Source: Epithemia pelagica (taxonomy: Eukaryota > Bacillariophyta > Bacillariophyceae > Surirellales > Surirellaceae). From it: 64,000 bases of DNA. The position numbers and the translations under genes are program-made. Below the pieces are notes generated by a model. The model ran no database searches, was not told the origin of the DNA, and saw nothing but the letters and a program-made list of their open reading frames with translations. Below, piece after piece: positions 42,037 through 53,729 of this stretch (position 1 is its first letter; each line of letters begins with the position of its first letter). The stretch is from contig OX337231.1 of the NCBI GenBank assembly GCA_946965045.2, forward strand, positions 3,038,001 to 3,102,000. The letters run 5' to 3'.

Positions 42037-42379
42037 TGCTACGTGGGGGCCTGATACAAGAGACACTTGGTTGAAGTTCTATAGTTCTACCTGCATATCC
42101 GTACCATCCATGTTTTCCAACGAGTGACCACAACCAAACATACACAACTCTATGTGGTGCTGTTCCAAAGACACTGTGAACACTACTAGATATGGATCAT
42201 GCAGTTCGTATTACGTTATTCGTTTAATTACTTTATGTTCCTTCCATCCGTGCTGATTCTTTCCGTTTCGTATGGATCAGGTCGTAGTGGGACCTTGCCA
42301 TATCCAACGATCAAACCATTGAGTGCCCACGTTCGATACAAACAAGCCCGTACTTTCATGACAACAAGCCTCACCAAGG

Positions 42380-43506
42380 TCAGCAATACTTTCTCATACT
42401 GTGAATCTTGTTCTTGTGTACGATTGGGGTCTTGCCGGTGGTGGTTTGGCGGGTGCCTTGCCGAGAGCCATTAAACGAACAAAGCACGCCGAGTTCTTGT
42501 CCACAAGTGACAGTGTTTCCCCCGAATCCCGAATCCTCCATATCATAGTCCATCACAAAAATGCCAGTGGAAAGGACCGCAATACTACAAACACTCCGTC
42601 CGACTGCCATGTCTGGCAAGTGCCACATAGTGTTGCGCTGCGTGTCCAGAACTTCCACGGAACGCATTGTTCCGCTTCCACTGCCTTGCCCTCCGACTAC
42701 CACAAGACAAGATCCCACTCGGACCGTACCGCGGCCACACCGACGATTGCCAAGAACAAGATCCTTGTGGATCTTCCAGGTCGTTGTGGTCAACGTGGGC
42801 AAAGATGAGCCTTGTGGGGGTTCTTGAAACCAGTCATCAAAGTCCAGGTACTCCACCGAACTCAGGTACCCCTCTTTCCCCCTCCCTCCAACAATGTAGG
42901 CCCGGATATGACATTACATTGGCTACCGAGTGATGTATCAATAACATCCACGTATGAGAGATAATTCATGCCGTATGCACCAGCCACAACAATGAATCTT
43001 TCCTGGACAACAGCAGCGGTGCGTGTACACTGTTTGATCGACAAACGACAATCTAACGTCGTCCAATGATTGTTGCCATGGATCGCGACTGACTGACGGA
43101 GCAAATCTCCAACATCAATTCGTTCAATCGTATCCAACCATTCGGTCGAGGAGTATTTGCCCCTGATTCCGCCCATGGCGTACAGAGCGCCGTTGCATAC
43201 CACGGCGGCATGCAAATATCGGTTTTGGTTCATAGATGGTCCTTCGCGCCACGATGGATGATTGTGTTCAACATTCAAAAGAAGAACCGAATTTGTTGGA
43301 TGGGAATGTGCCCTCTGTCCTCCCACTACGACCACAATCTTCCCCTGGCTCTTGTCGGGGTGATTCACAACCACCGATGCGGGTCCTGTGCGCCAACCAC
43401 CCAACAGTGGAGGCCATTCAGCGTCCTGCCATTCTGGTTCTATTCGAGTGTCTGCGCTGTAAGCAAAATCCAGTCCGGCTAGCTGTGCTTGTTGGCGGAC
43501 GCTCAT
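42380..43506 (-). pseudogene. Kelch-repeat protein, one frameshift
   Basis: Starts at ATG 43506 (MSVRQQAQLAGLDFAYS). The first frame holds kelch blades: GKIVVVVGGQ...VLLLNVEHNHPSW, LHAAVVCNGALYAMGGIRG...IERID, AAVVQERFIVVAGAYG...VDVID. It ends at 42862. The next blade (AYIVGGRGKEGYLSSVEYLD) is in another frame, open from 42913 down to the stop at 42380, with a last blade GSCLVVVGGQGS...VEVLDTQRNTMWHLP. The switch must occur between 42863 and 42913. No splice pair fits well, so a one- or two-base indel (mutation or sequencing error) is likely. The protein would be a beta-propeller scaffold with no added domain visible. Confidence 0.7.
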
Positions 43507-43843
43507 TGTATTTCGCTTCCGTTTTGGTTGTGATTTATGATGTTTGATGTGTCTAAAAGATTCCAACTTGCAACAGACAAACCCCAGCGAGGTACGGTTT
43601 CCGTCGCATCTGAGCGTCAAATTCCCTTTCTGTCCATCTTATCGTTATTCTGGAATGCCCGACACACATGCGACTATAAATGTCACCGCTGGGAGTCAAT
43701 CAGACGGTGATAGTCATGCAAATAATAGGCGACCAAAGAACCCAAGATTTCACCAAGCAAAGACGAGGATCCTCGCTTTTCGAGAGAGTCGTTGTCAAGA
43801 CACAGAAGATTGACTTGAACAATCAGATTTGTTGAAAACTATC
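43507..43843. promoter_or_regulatory. Bidirectional promoter interval, kelch/UCH
   Basis: 337 bp between divergent start codons. No motif I can name with confidence. Confidence 0.45.
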
Positions 43844-44584
43844 ATGTCTTCCAACGATGGAACAACAACGAGTGGAAAGGACCAACGATGGTTTCCTTTG
43901 GAATCCAATCCCACCTTGATGAATGGCTACGTCCAAAAACTGGGATTCGATACCAGTCTCTACGAATTTCACGATGTCTTCTCCACCGAAGACTGGGCAC
44001 TCCAAATGATTCCCCAACCAGTCGCAGCTGTTGTCATGTTGTATCCCTTGACCGAAAAGCAAACTTCCTATGAAAAAAGTAGTACCACTGCCAACCAACC
44101 CGTCTTGGACAAGTCGGATTCGGTGTGGTTCATTAAACAACGAATTGGTAACGCATGCGGTACCATTGGATTGCTCCATGCCATTTTCAATGCTCCCGAG
44201 GGCTTGCGGACCTTTCCTGCCGGCTCATGGCTGGATGAATTTTCCCGGGATTGTCCTCCTCCATTGGATCCCGTTCGCAAAGCCGAATTGTTGGAGGGCA
44301 ATCGAACCATTGCCAAATTGCACGATGATGCCACTTCGTCGACCTCCAATCAAACCTCGCGAGGGTCCTTGGACGACAAGGTCATTACCCATTTCATTGC
44401 CCTCGTTCACGTGGATGGAGTCTTGTACGAATTGGATGGTCGCAAAGGGGGACCCATTGCCCATGGCACCACGTCGCCCATGACATTGCTGACCGATGCC
44501 TGTGCCGTCGTTCGAACCTTTATGGAACGAGATCCGGGTGAAATGAGATTCACCATTCTCGCTCTGGCTCCCAAACAGGAATAA
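43844..44584 (+). CDS. Ubiquitin C-terminal hydrolase, UCHL3 type
   Basis: 246 residues from ATG 43844; the frame is open five codons earlier but without ATG. A cysteine protease that releases small adducts from the C-terminus of ubiquitin (or NEDD8). All catalytic residues are visible: oxyanion Gln99 and Cys105 in KQRIGNACGTIGLLHAI, His183 in THFIALVHVDG, Asp198 in LYELDGRKGGP. Residues 16-45 (WFPLESNPTLMNGYVQKLG) match the usual N-terminal opening of the fold. Length agrees with the single-domain UCHL1/UCHL3 group, with no UCH37-like tail. Probably cytosolic. Confidence 0.95.
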   Translation: MSSNDGTTTSGKDQRWFPLESNPTLMNGYVQKLGFDTSLYEFHDVFSTEDWALQMIPQPVAAVVMLYPLTEKQTSYEKSSTTANQPVLDKSDSVWFIKQRIGNACGTIGLLHAIFNAPEGLRTFPAGSWLDEFSRDCPPPLDPVRKAELLEGNRTIAKLHDDATSSTSNQTSRGSLDDKVITHFIALVHVDGVLYELDGRKGGPIAHGTTSPMTLLTDACAVVRTFMERDPGEMRFTILALAPKQE

Positions 44585-45157
44585 AGACAAGCAACCAAAT
44601 GTCGTGAAAAGAGGTTGATTTCGTGCATGGCGTGGACACGACGTACGTTTGTGCCTGTACGTCCAGGGGAAGCTTGAAATAGATTTATCTCAACCTGCTT
44701 TGGACTAAATAGTTTGTTCGCTCTTGTCTCAATAGAGCATGTGCATCTGTTTTATGCATTGATCAGACCGTAGGTTGATTTGTTGGTCTATTGATAAATA
44801 GCTAAGGAATGGAGGCTTCTACCCACCCTTCCTAACACCAACTACTCCTAGTTTTTCGGTATTTCGTTGGGGGGGATTTGGCTGGTGACTTTTTGTCATG
44901 AGAGAATAACCCAACCAAAACCAGTAATGGAGAATCGATGACCCTTCGAATCAGTGTACCCTTGGTTCATCTTTTTCAATCTTGCCTCGATCCTCTCTTT
45001 GTTGTGTGGGTTTCCCCATTGACACAACATCAGCCAAAAGGGCTTTGCGTGCAGCATTCATCTCCTTGGAGAGAGAGAGATTTCTGTCCAAACGAGACAG
45101 AGATAGGACAAGTCAACCAGACCACAAGAGTTGTAGCAACATTCCTTGTTGGGCAGT
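44585..45157. other. Intergenic, promoter of LRR gene
   Basis: 573 bp. A frame of 76 codons from 44938 has no recognisable feature. Contains actactcctag (44840-44850), a motif seen in other gaps of this window. Confidence 0.4.
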
Positions 45158-47777
45158 ATGAGTTTTGATCCGTATCGTCCTTCGGGGGGCGAAAACACGA
45201 CAACAACGGCAGGAGGGGAATCCAATGTCTATTTTACAAACGATCTGTCCGAGTCTCCTTCCACCGCTTCCGCCCAGCAAGCGGCATCCGGTGGTGCACC
45301 GATTGCCTTGTCCAATGAGCCCTTTAATCCTCCGGAACCGGAAGAACAAGCCGCAGCGCCATCATCATCATCATCCGGTGCTCCCATTGCTCTGGCCAAT
45401 GAACCCTTTAATCCTCCGGAACAGGAAGACATTCCGGTACATGCCGAAGCTCCTGTGAACAGTCAGGCACCACCACCGGCTCAGGCCTCGTCCTCCAACA
45501 CTCCCATTGCCTTGGCGAATGAACCCTTTAATCCTCCTGATCCAGATGAGGCCGTACCACCACATCAAGAAAGTTTTGAACAGTCGGGAGCTCCTCCTCC
45601 TCCTGAGGCTGCACCCCAATCCATTCCCGATGACTTTGTCCAGCGTGACAAACCGAAACAAGAAGACGATGCCACGTACTACAGTCGCAATACGGTAGAA
45701 TACTTTCAACCCTTTTATCGGGATGATAACTACGATGAAGACGACTACGTCGATGAAGACGACGAGTACTACTCGGATGAGGATTACGATGACGAAGATG
45801 ACAAATTTCATGACGATGACATGTCGTCCTTAGGCGTGGAAGGCAATGAATTTTCCGATGACGATGAAGAAGAAGTCTTCAAGGATGTGGGACGCCGTAG
45901 TTGGTTTGGACGAAATCGTGGCAATGACAAGAAGAAGGAAGAAATGGAACCCCTGGAAACCGAAGAACAAAAGGAGTACAAGAGACGTCGGGCTGCCTTT
46001 TTGCGTTTGAAACGACGCAACGATGAGAAGCAAAAGCAACGAGATGCGGCCGAAGTGGAGGAACGCCGTCGTCGTAGAAAGCGATGCATGGCATGGTGTT
46101 GCTGTTGTATCTGCTGGCTTGTCATTCTCATCTTTTTGGTCATGCTCGTTTTGTGGATGATCCCCTATGAAGAAGAGGTTCCTCTCAATACGGATGATGA
46201 CGAAGAAAACCCCGACGATGACTGGGTTCCCTTCAAGCCCTATGATGGTATTGTCACAACGCCCATGGACCCGTATGAAGAGGAGGACTGTGATTTCACC
46301 GATGACATTTTCCCACATGTGTAAGTGATTTGGTCTGCCTGTCGCCGTGCTTTTTGTAAAGATAATGTCCCAGACCATGAAACTAACACATCCTTTCTAC
46401 AGTATCCAACAGTGCGAATGCACGGGAAATATCACCATTATCCCTGATGATGTCCTCCAACTCTGGTACGAAGTCAATGAAGATATCAAGGAAGAGGTTT
46501 ACGATGGAAAGCACGAAGAAACGCCCTGGTCCTGCGAACCAAGCAATCAGGCCACCATTTGGTTGTCCAGTGGAGACACTCGTGATGGTGGTGATCTCTA
46601 CCAACGATATCTCATGGCCCTTTCGTTTGTGCAAATGAATGGTACCCAATGGGATCTACACAACTTGTGGCTCAGTCCCGAGAATGAGTGTACGTGGCTT
46701 GGTGTGCAATGCAATGGACGATTTCTCATCAACTCCTTGGCCCTCGATACCAACAATGTGCAGTAAGTGAACCTGTCGCGGAAATGAAAAAGACGTTTTC
46801 TTTTAGGCACTTAACAAAAATTCCTCATTTCTTGATACTGCAGTGGTTCTCTTCCCCCGATACTCTACAAGTTGACTGGTTTGCGAACCCTGTCCATTAC
46901 AAGAAATCACTTGTCGGGTCCCATCCCCACAGATATTATGTTGATGCCCAACTTGGAGCACCTGAACTTGTACGCGAATCAGTTGCGGGGATCGATTCCT
47001 ACCAATATTGCGCAAGCCACGCAACTCAAGTCCTTGCTCTTGAGTAACAATCTCTTGTTTGGTCGATTGACGACTTATCTGGGGGAATTGACAACTCTGG
47101 AAAAGTTTAGTGTGGGATTCAATGAATTTTGGCGCGATATTCCCACAGAGCTTGGCTTGATGACGAATCTGGATATGTTGGTCTTGGAGGATAATCGATT
47201 TTCTGGAACCTTGCCGACGGAATTATCTCGCTTGACCAAGATGAGAAGCTTTTTGTTTTCTCGGAACCTCTTGACGGGAGACATTCCCACAACCTATGCC
47301 AACATGAAGGATCTAGAGGACCTTCGCGTGGCCTACACGGGTGTAGGCGGAATAGTACCAACCGAATTCCAGACGCTTTCCAAATTGCATCGTCTTGATT
47401 TGGGAGGAAACAACTTTGTAGGTACCATTATGACGGAATTTGGAATGATGCAAGGCCTGAATTGGTTGGCCTTTAATGACAATGACTTTACCGGTCCGAT
47501 CCCTACTGAACTTGGTAATCTCGTCAACATGACGCGTTTGTCCTTCAAGGATACCTTGGTGAGCGGTACTATTCCGACACAACTTGGCTACATGACACAA
47601 CTTCAAGATCTCTCCATGTCCCAAACACAGTTGACTGGTTTCTCTCCCGATGAAGTCTGTGCTCTGCGATTGTTGGATCTGAATCTCTACGTCACAGACT
47701 GTCAGCAAGGTAACAAGGGTATTGCCTGTTCCGTACCGGATTGTTGCACGTTTTGTCGAAGAGGGAAAAACGAATAG
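45158..47777 (+). CDS. Transmembrane LRR protein, three exons
   Basis: 818 residues from exons 45158-46320, 46403-46762 and 46844-47777; both introns (82 and 81 bp) start gtaagt and end cag, and joining them keeps frame. The N-terminus is disordered, with three repeats around ALANEPFNPP, then an acidic Asp/Glu stretch and an Arg/Lys-rich patch (residues about 265-310). One TM segment follows (CCCCICWLVILIFLVMLVLWMI). After it come a Trp/Cys cap (CTWLGVQCNG) and about ten plant-type LRRs (LxxLxLxxNxLxGxIPTELG) closed by Cys (SVPDCCTFC). With basic residues before the TM, a type II topology with the LRR outside is expected. No kinase domain, so signalling would need partners. The first ATG in frame is used. 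Confidence 0.87.
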
Positions 47778-48260
47778 AGAGTGGGTCGAGTGTGTGCCGG
47801 TCCAGAAGAAGAGGACGACACTATACTACTACTAGATAGAGGGGTGGAGATATCGCTCCTACAAAAACACACACATGGCAAGGGTTAATCCAAAACAGTT
47901 AGTCATCCAACCGAGGAAAAGAGACACTTTGTCTGCGGGCCAAAGTCTACATTTACGTTAATGTTCCAATCTATCACTCAGGGCTTGAAATCCCTCATTT
48001 AGATTTTGTAGCTTGATGAAAAAGGTAACCGTCCTAGGTCCTGTTAGTATTATCTATCTATCGGTGTCTACCTAGTTGCACCGTTACTCGCTTCATGATG
48101 GCCAAGGGACCTTTCCCACAAGGCTTGTAAATACACTTGTGAACAAGGGGGCACAAAAACAGGTATCGTTTAGAGTTTACTCGTAGGGTTCTAAAGTACA
48201 GGACGAGCCATGGTGTGGTGGTGATCGTCGTCTAGAGTAGAGTAGCAGTCTTGTTGGTGA
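47778..48260. other. Convergent intergenic gap
   Basis: 483 bp; no supported ORF, repeat or RNA gene. Confidence 0.5.
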
Positions 48261-48755
48261 TTACGCAAAAAAGGTTTTTTCCAACAGCAACAGGGAGGGT
48301 GATTCGGGACAATTTCGACAATTGTACGAACAGGTCCCTTCGCAACTGTTGCAGTTTCGTGCTTGAGACAGTCGGTTGTTGGTTCGGGTGGAGGGACTGG
48401 TCCGTCTCCGTCTGGGACTTTTGCGTCGGGGAATATCCTTGTGATGGTTCTTTGGGTTGGTGTGACCATACGTCGTCGTCGCCGCGGCGGCCGTCGCTTT
48501 TCGTTTCAACCGTCCGGTTCGTTTGCCCAGTCTCTCGGGGACGAGACATCCCGAAAAGGTGCAAGTACAGGAGGAGGCGGTATTGGACAGCGGCATGTCA
48601 ATCCGTCCCCCCGTTGTGGGGGCGCCCACTTGACCGACTGGTTCGCCGCGGTGATAGGAGGATGGTGAGGGTGCTTGCGAGGAGGCATTGACCACAGCAA
48701 TACCCAGGGCCAACAACCACCCAAGAATGACGACCACAGGAAGCCTCCTCCACAT
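48261..48755 (-). CDS. Small secreted or membrane protein, Arg-rich
   Basis: 164 residues from ATG 48755 (MWRRLPVVVILGWLLALGIAVVNAS), a clear signal peptide or anchor; an upstream ATG at 48824 would add 23 basic residues and hide it. Then SSQAPSPSSYHRGEPVGQVGAP, a Cys patch (SCTCTFSGC), a Lys/Arg/Thr-rich block and a final Cys motif (NCNSCEGTCSYNCRNC). I do not recognise a family. The residues after the signal are also encoded by a second copy near 54,200, with mostly conservative changes, which supports real coding. It is head-to-head with the GH3 gene, 602 bp away. Confidence 0.5.
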   Translation of the reverse strand: MWRRLPVVVILGWLLALGIAVVNASSQAPSPSSYHRGEPVGQVGAPTTGGRIDMPLSNTASSCTCTFSGCLVPERLGKRTGRLKRKATAAAATTTYGHTNPKNHHKDIPRRKSPRRRRTSPSTRTNNRLSQARNCNSCEGTCSYNCRNCPESPSLLLLEKTFFA

Positions 48756-49357
48756 TCCACAGTATATTTTCTTGCGTCGTTTCGTTGTTTCGTTCCGACG
48801 AGGTGACGCCGTTCGCACGTGCATGTTGATATGAGCAACACAGGAGTTTGGCGTAATCCTCCAAGGAATCTGATTTTATGAGGCGTGAGGAGAGACTAAG
48901 CTCAAAACGAAAAAGTCTTTGAATTACCCCAATCCAAACAGTCTTCTTCTTCTTGTCTTCTTTGCGTGGTGATGGCGGGAGGCGGGAAGGGAGATACATG
49001 CCTCTTTGTATGAAATCCCAGGAGGGGATGATCCGAATCCCTCCAAAATTTCGGGCACAACACAAATCCAATGGTCCTGAACGGCTCCTGGCACGCACGT
49101 CGAATTCGGGGGCATAGTTCTTTTTAACTGACGTCACACGTGTCGTGCCAGAAAATTTTGGCTTTTGGGGGATCGAGGGGGAAGAAGGAATGACTCGCGT
49201 CCGAAATATGATCTAAGAGCGACCTGTTCACCGTCACGCCATTTCGAGTCCCACACGATTAGGATGAGAAGGCAAACACGAGAAGCGAAACAAAAACAAT
49301 GGGGCAAGCAGCCGTTCCTACGATAAAAAGTCCATCGCAACAAAAGACAAGAGGACC
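48756..49357. promoter_or_regulatory. Divergent promoter, secreted protein/GH3
   Basis: 602 bp. Weak open frames run across it on the minus strand; none shows a domain. A missing first exon of the GH3 gene with a signal peptide could lie here, but I did not find a convincing one. Confidence 0.4.
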
Positions 49358-52300
49358 ATGGGATCATCCATCGAGGAGAAAGCATCAGACGATGATGCCT
49401 TCTTGGAAGACTTGCTGAGCAAAATGACTTTGGAAGAAAAGATTGGCCAAATGTCGCAAATGGAAATCAACATGTTGGTGGTGGAAGATCCAAACGATCC
49501 TGGTCACATGACATTGGACAGGGATCAAGCCACTCATTATATTGGAGAAATGGGAATTGGATCAGTCTTGAATATCCTTCCTTCGTCAGGAAATCAAGCC
49601 TGGTCTGCAACCGAATATCGTAAAATCGCCATGGAGTTGCAACAAATTGCCATAGACCATGGTCGACCGCCCGTGATTTGGGGATTGGACAGTAAGAAGA
49701 ACCACCGGGCTTTTTTTAGTGGATGGAGGTTTCACGGACGTTTCTAATACCTTGTGTTGATCTGTCTTGATGTATGTCTTGTTTTGGTATCACAACAGGT
49801 GTTCATGGGGCCAATTATATTAAAGAGGCCACCTGGTCTCCCTCTCCCCTCAACCTGGCCGCGACCTTCGATCCAACGTATGCGACCATGGCGGGGGCAT
49901 GGGCCAGTCAAGATACGCGAGCAGCCGGTATTAATTGGCTCTTTTCTCCTCTCCTGGGATTGGCCTGGCATTCTAGTTTTTCCCGTGTGTACGAAACCTT
50001 TGGAGAAGATCCTTGGCTCGTCGGACGTTTTGCCAGTGCCATGATTCAAGGCATTCAACAACCCGATGCCAATACCAGTGTGGTTCCCAATCGTGCTGCC
50101 GCCTGTGGCAAGCATTTTATTGGTTATCCCTTTCCCCGTACCGGACACGATCGATCGCCGTCGTGGATTCCCACGCGACATTTGTACCAATACTTTGTCC
50201 TGCCCTGGCAACACGTCCTCAAAGAAACCAACCTGCAAACCATTATGGAATCCTACAGTAAGTGAAAACACTTTCATATGTCGTGCCGTGCACTGGAAGA
50301 TCATTGCTGACACGAAATGTTGTGCTCGCTCACTAACCTGGTCCATCTTCACAGCGGAAACAGACGGCGTGCCCAACGTTGCCAACCCACATCATTTGAG
50401 GTATTTGCTGCGATATCGGTTGCAATTCGAGGGCGTTTTGGTGACGGATTATTCCGAAATCAACAATCTCAAGGATTGGCATCGCATTGTCGATCCAGTT
50501 GAAAATTCGGTGAAAGAGGCGACATTGTATGCCCTTCAACATGGCACGGTCGATATGAGCATGATTCCGTACACCGTCGAGGGCTTTGTATCGGTTACAG
50601 CTGCTGCTGTGCGAAAAAATCAACTCGATGAATCTCGAATTCACAAATCGGCCAAACGGGTATTGAGACTCAAGCAGGAACTGGGCATGTTTAGCGGTCA
50701 AGAACAAATTACCATGGACAATGGAGGTCCCACGACCAACAATCAGCAGCAAGCTTTTGAAATGGCTCGCGACTCGTTAATCTTGACCAAAACCACATCC
50801 ACCTTGTTGCCGTTACGAGCGGATGCACAAGGTCTGAAAGTCCTCGTGACGGGTCCCACCTCGCACTCGTTAGCCTCCCAAACGGGAGGATGGACCGTGG
50901 CATGGCAAGGGCCATCGGATGAGAACTTTACGACCATTGGTTCCACGGTCTATACCGCCCTCCGTGATGTGGTCGGAGGAGGCCTGTTTTCCAATGTCGT
51001 GTATAAATGTGGTACAGATATTTTGGGGGGAGAATGTTCCGATGGAGATGAAACGGGAGGGGAGGAGGATGGTGGAAGCCGACGAAACTTGGGATTCTTG
51101 GATGACATTGGAAGTGATATCAAGCATGGAATCAATGAGGTTGGAGATGGTATTGGGGACGGTATCGACGAAGTTGGAGATTGGATCAATGGCGACAGTA
51201 GTAGTGGTGATGGTGACTCTGACGAGGACAATGAAAATGACAAGGAGAGTGGTGACTCTGACGAGGACAATGACAAGGAGAAAACCTCTATTCAACGTGC
51301 CGTGGCCGCCGCGGCCGATGCAGACCTGGTCGTTCTAGGCCTGGGAGAAGAACCCTATGCTGAAAAGCCAGGCGACATTCGTTCGCCCTATCTACCACGT
51401 GGACAGTTACAATTGATTCAGGAAATGCGGGACGCGTATTCGGACAAGCCGATTATTCTCGTATATTTTGGAGGACGACCTCGTCTGTTGGATACAGCAC
51501 CCGACTTGGCGGATGCCGTCGTGGTTGCCTTTCTTCCCGGAGTACATGGGGGACAAGCCGTGGTGGACTTGATTTCGGGTGCCTATAGTCCCAGTGGTCG
51601 ATTGCCCATTACCTATCCCTCGTCGGTGGATGGGGGTGGCGTTCCGTATTTGCACGCCGTGACGGATCAATGCACCCATGGCGACGGACCCTTGCCGCAT
51701 TGGGATTATGTTCCCTGTGACGTACAGTGGGGGTTTGGACACGGACTATCCTATGTAGACTTTGTCTATTCCAACCTTCGTGTTTCTGGTAACATTGAAA
51801 CGGGTGTCAATGTTCAAGTAGACGTTCTCAACAGTGGAACAATGGAAGCCTCAGAGGCCATTTTGATTTTTACCTTTGACGAGTTTCGGTTAACGACTCC
51901 AGAATACAAACGACTGCGCGCCGTGGAGAAAACGAAATTACAACCCAATCAAAAGATGACTATCTCATTGGATATTCCATCGGAGGATTTCAAATTCGTT
52001 GGACCAAACGACGATCGTCACTACGTTCTGGATCCGACCATGTCCTTCTATGTCGGAGTAGGGGCTTCTACGGACTGTCGTTCCGAACCATCCAACGAAC
52101 TGTGTGTGCGGGTTGCAGGGGCAGACAAAGACAGTAATAGTAGGCCATCACCAGCATGTCAGGCGGCATGTGGCTTGTGGTTGAACGACGACTCGCACTC
52201 TTGTGGATTGCAGTTTGGACTGTCGTCGATGGACGACTGTTTGACCATGTGCCATGAATCCAGCAACATGCCCATGGACTATGCGTCTGTTGGTAGCAAA

Positions 52301-52876
52301 GGATGGGGTTGGAATTACGTGAATTGTCTGGAATCTGTCATCTGGGGCTTCCAGCAACATGGGACTGATGTTGACTGTCCGAAGATGACAAGGCTGTGTC
52401 GAGACGTGTTTGCCACCCAAAACCTGAACGAGTTTGGATTGGGCGAAGGTGTTGTGGATCAGCAGGGCCCCCATTCTCCAGCCATCTCGTTTGAGTCTGG
52501 AACCGCTGGCTCTTACAACTCGGATGCATCGATTGGAGTTCGGCCGTCGTCGACAACCACCGCGTTTGCTTTGTTTTCTGGGTTGTTGGGAGCTGTCTTT
52601 ATTATTTCTGCCATGAATGGTACATTGTTTGGTTCCCCACGAAGAAGAAGAAGGCGAGGGACGGGCCGAACCGCGAACGATGAGTCATCCCTTCCTTCGG
52701 TGGAAATGCTCACCATGAGACGCAACCATGACAATGGTTCTGTCGAAGAACCCACTGATGAAGATGAGGACGAAAGGATTACATGTGATGTACTATCTAC
52801 CGCATCTGACCTGCTGGGGCGTATCGAATACTACAAACGACAACAGTTCACAACAGTGCCGTCTAATCGATGTTAA
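49358..52876 (+). CDS. Glycoside hydrolase family 3 (beta-glucosidase/exoglucanase type), membrane-anchored
   Basis: 1,104 residues from exons 49358-49691, 49799-50257 and 50355-52876; introns of 107 and 97 bp with GT/AG ends keep frame. The (beta/alpha)8 domain shows VIWGLDSVHGANYIKEAT, KHFIGYPFPRTGHDRS and the nucleophile Asp in FEGVLVTDYSEI. The C-terminal sandwich shows LGEEPYAEKPGDI, the likely acid/base site as in plant exo-glucanases, and an FnIII-like domain (VNVQVDVLNSGTMEASEAIL). Between them is an acidic repeat insertion with DSDEDN units. After it a Cys-rich module (CQAACGLWLN...SCGLQFG...LTMCHES) and a TM segment (FALFSGLLGAVFIISAM) with a basic then acidic tail. No signal peptide is visible at this start, which is odd for a surface enzyme. 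Confidence 0.9.
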
Positions 52877-52892
52877 AATTAGCTTTTGTAGA

Positions 52893-53729
52893 TCAATCAA
52901 CAACCTCATAGATAAGCTTATTCAAGGAACCTTTTAGAAGAAGGAAAGTCTGGAAGAAGAAGGAAAGGTCTAGTTGTGCTCGGAAGCATGTTGTTATAGT
53001 TCTACCACGAGCTCCTTCATTCCGGGGGGCAGTTTGGAAGGCTTGAAGGATGAAACGAATGGCAAATTGGGACAAGCCTTCCAATTTGCCATTCATTTCA
53101 TCCTTCAAGCCTTCCAATTTGCCATTCATTTCATCCTTCAAGCCTTCCAAACCGGCCTTCAGTTCAGCCTTCAGTTCAGCCTTCGAGTCTTCCACATCCG
53201 CCTTCAGTTCAGCCTTTGTGGTTGCAATGTCTGCTTTAATAGAAGCAAAGTCAGCATTCAACCCCTTGCATACCTTGATAATCTCATCCGTAGTCTGCTT
53301 ACACGATTGAGTCGTCTTTCCTACTCTATCGAGTGTTGCGTAGCCCTTGATTGCCGCTGCGGTACCGCTTGCGGTGCCAATATTTGATAATAGTTCCGCA
53401 TATTCGGGATACACTGTGCGCGCCATACTCAGTAAGCCACTCGTCAGAATCAATGCCGGCGCAATCAGGTCGTGGTCAAAACACCGCATGCTCGGTATCA
53501 CATCATTGACCGAAGGTGCATTGTCATTAAGCATTTTGGTTGCCGTTGTCAATGGCGATTGCGGTTGTCGCGCTTGGGGACTCGTTCCCGCATCTTCGAC
53601 AACAGAAACCGGGCTCGCTCCCAAGCGTACGTCTCGTGGTGAGATATTGCTGGGGCTTTGAAGCCGTTGCGGCAACAAGACATCATCCTCGTCATCGTTC
53701 AGCAGCGGTGTTGTTTCGCCTGGTTGCAT
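52893..53729 (-). CDS. Coiled-coil protein with 11-residue repeats, altered C-terminus
   Basis: 278 residues from ATG 53729 (MQPGETTPLLNDDEDD). The first 75 residues are polar. A mildly hydrophobic helix (LIAPALILTSGLLSMAR) follows, then a long amphipathic coil of repeats (TTKAELKAD, SKAELKAE, LEGLKDEMNGK twice). The next stretch (QFAIRFILQAFQ) is an inverted copy of the repeat DNA, read on the wrong strand, so the natural C-terminus was probably changed. The last 20 codons overlap the 3' flank of the GH3 gene. Family unknown. Confidence 0.5.
   Translation of the reverse strand: MQPGETTPLLNDDEDDVLLPQRLQSPSNISPRDVRLGASPVSVVEDAGTSPQARQPQSPLTTATKMLNDNAPSVNDVIPSMRCFDHDLIAPALILTSGLLSMARTVYPEYAELLSNIGTASGTAAAIKGYATLDRVGKTTQSCKQTTDEIIKVCKGLNADFASIKADIATTKAELKADVEDSKAELKAELKAGLEGLKDEMNGKLEGLKDEMNGKLEGLSQFAIRFILQAFQTAPRNEGARGRTITTCFRAQLDLSFFFQTFLLLKGSLNKLIYEVVD
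53034..53148. repeat. Near-perfect 35-bp inverted repeat plus 33-bp tandem unit
   Basis: Arms 53034-53068 and 53083-53117 are complementary except for one base, with a 14-bp loop. The right arm is itself one of two tandem 33-bp units (53083-53115, 53116-53148) that encode LEGLKDEMNGK on the minus strand. Confidence 0.8.
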
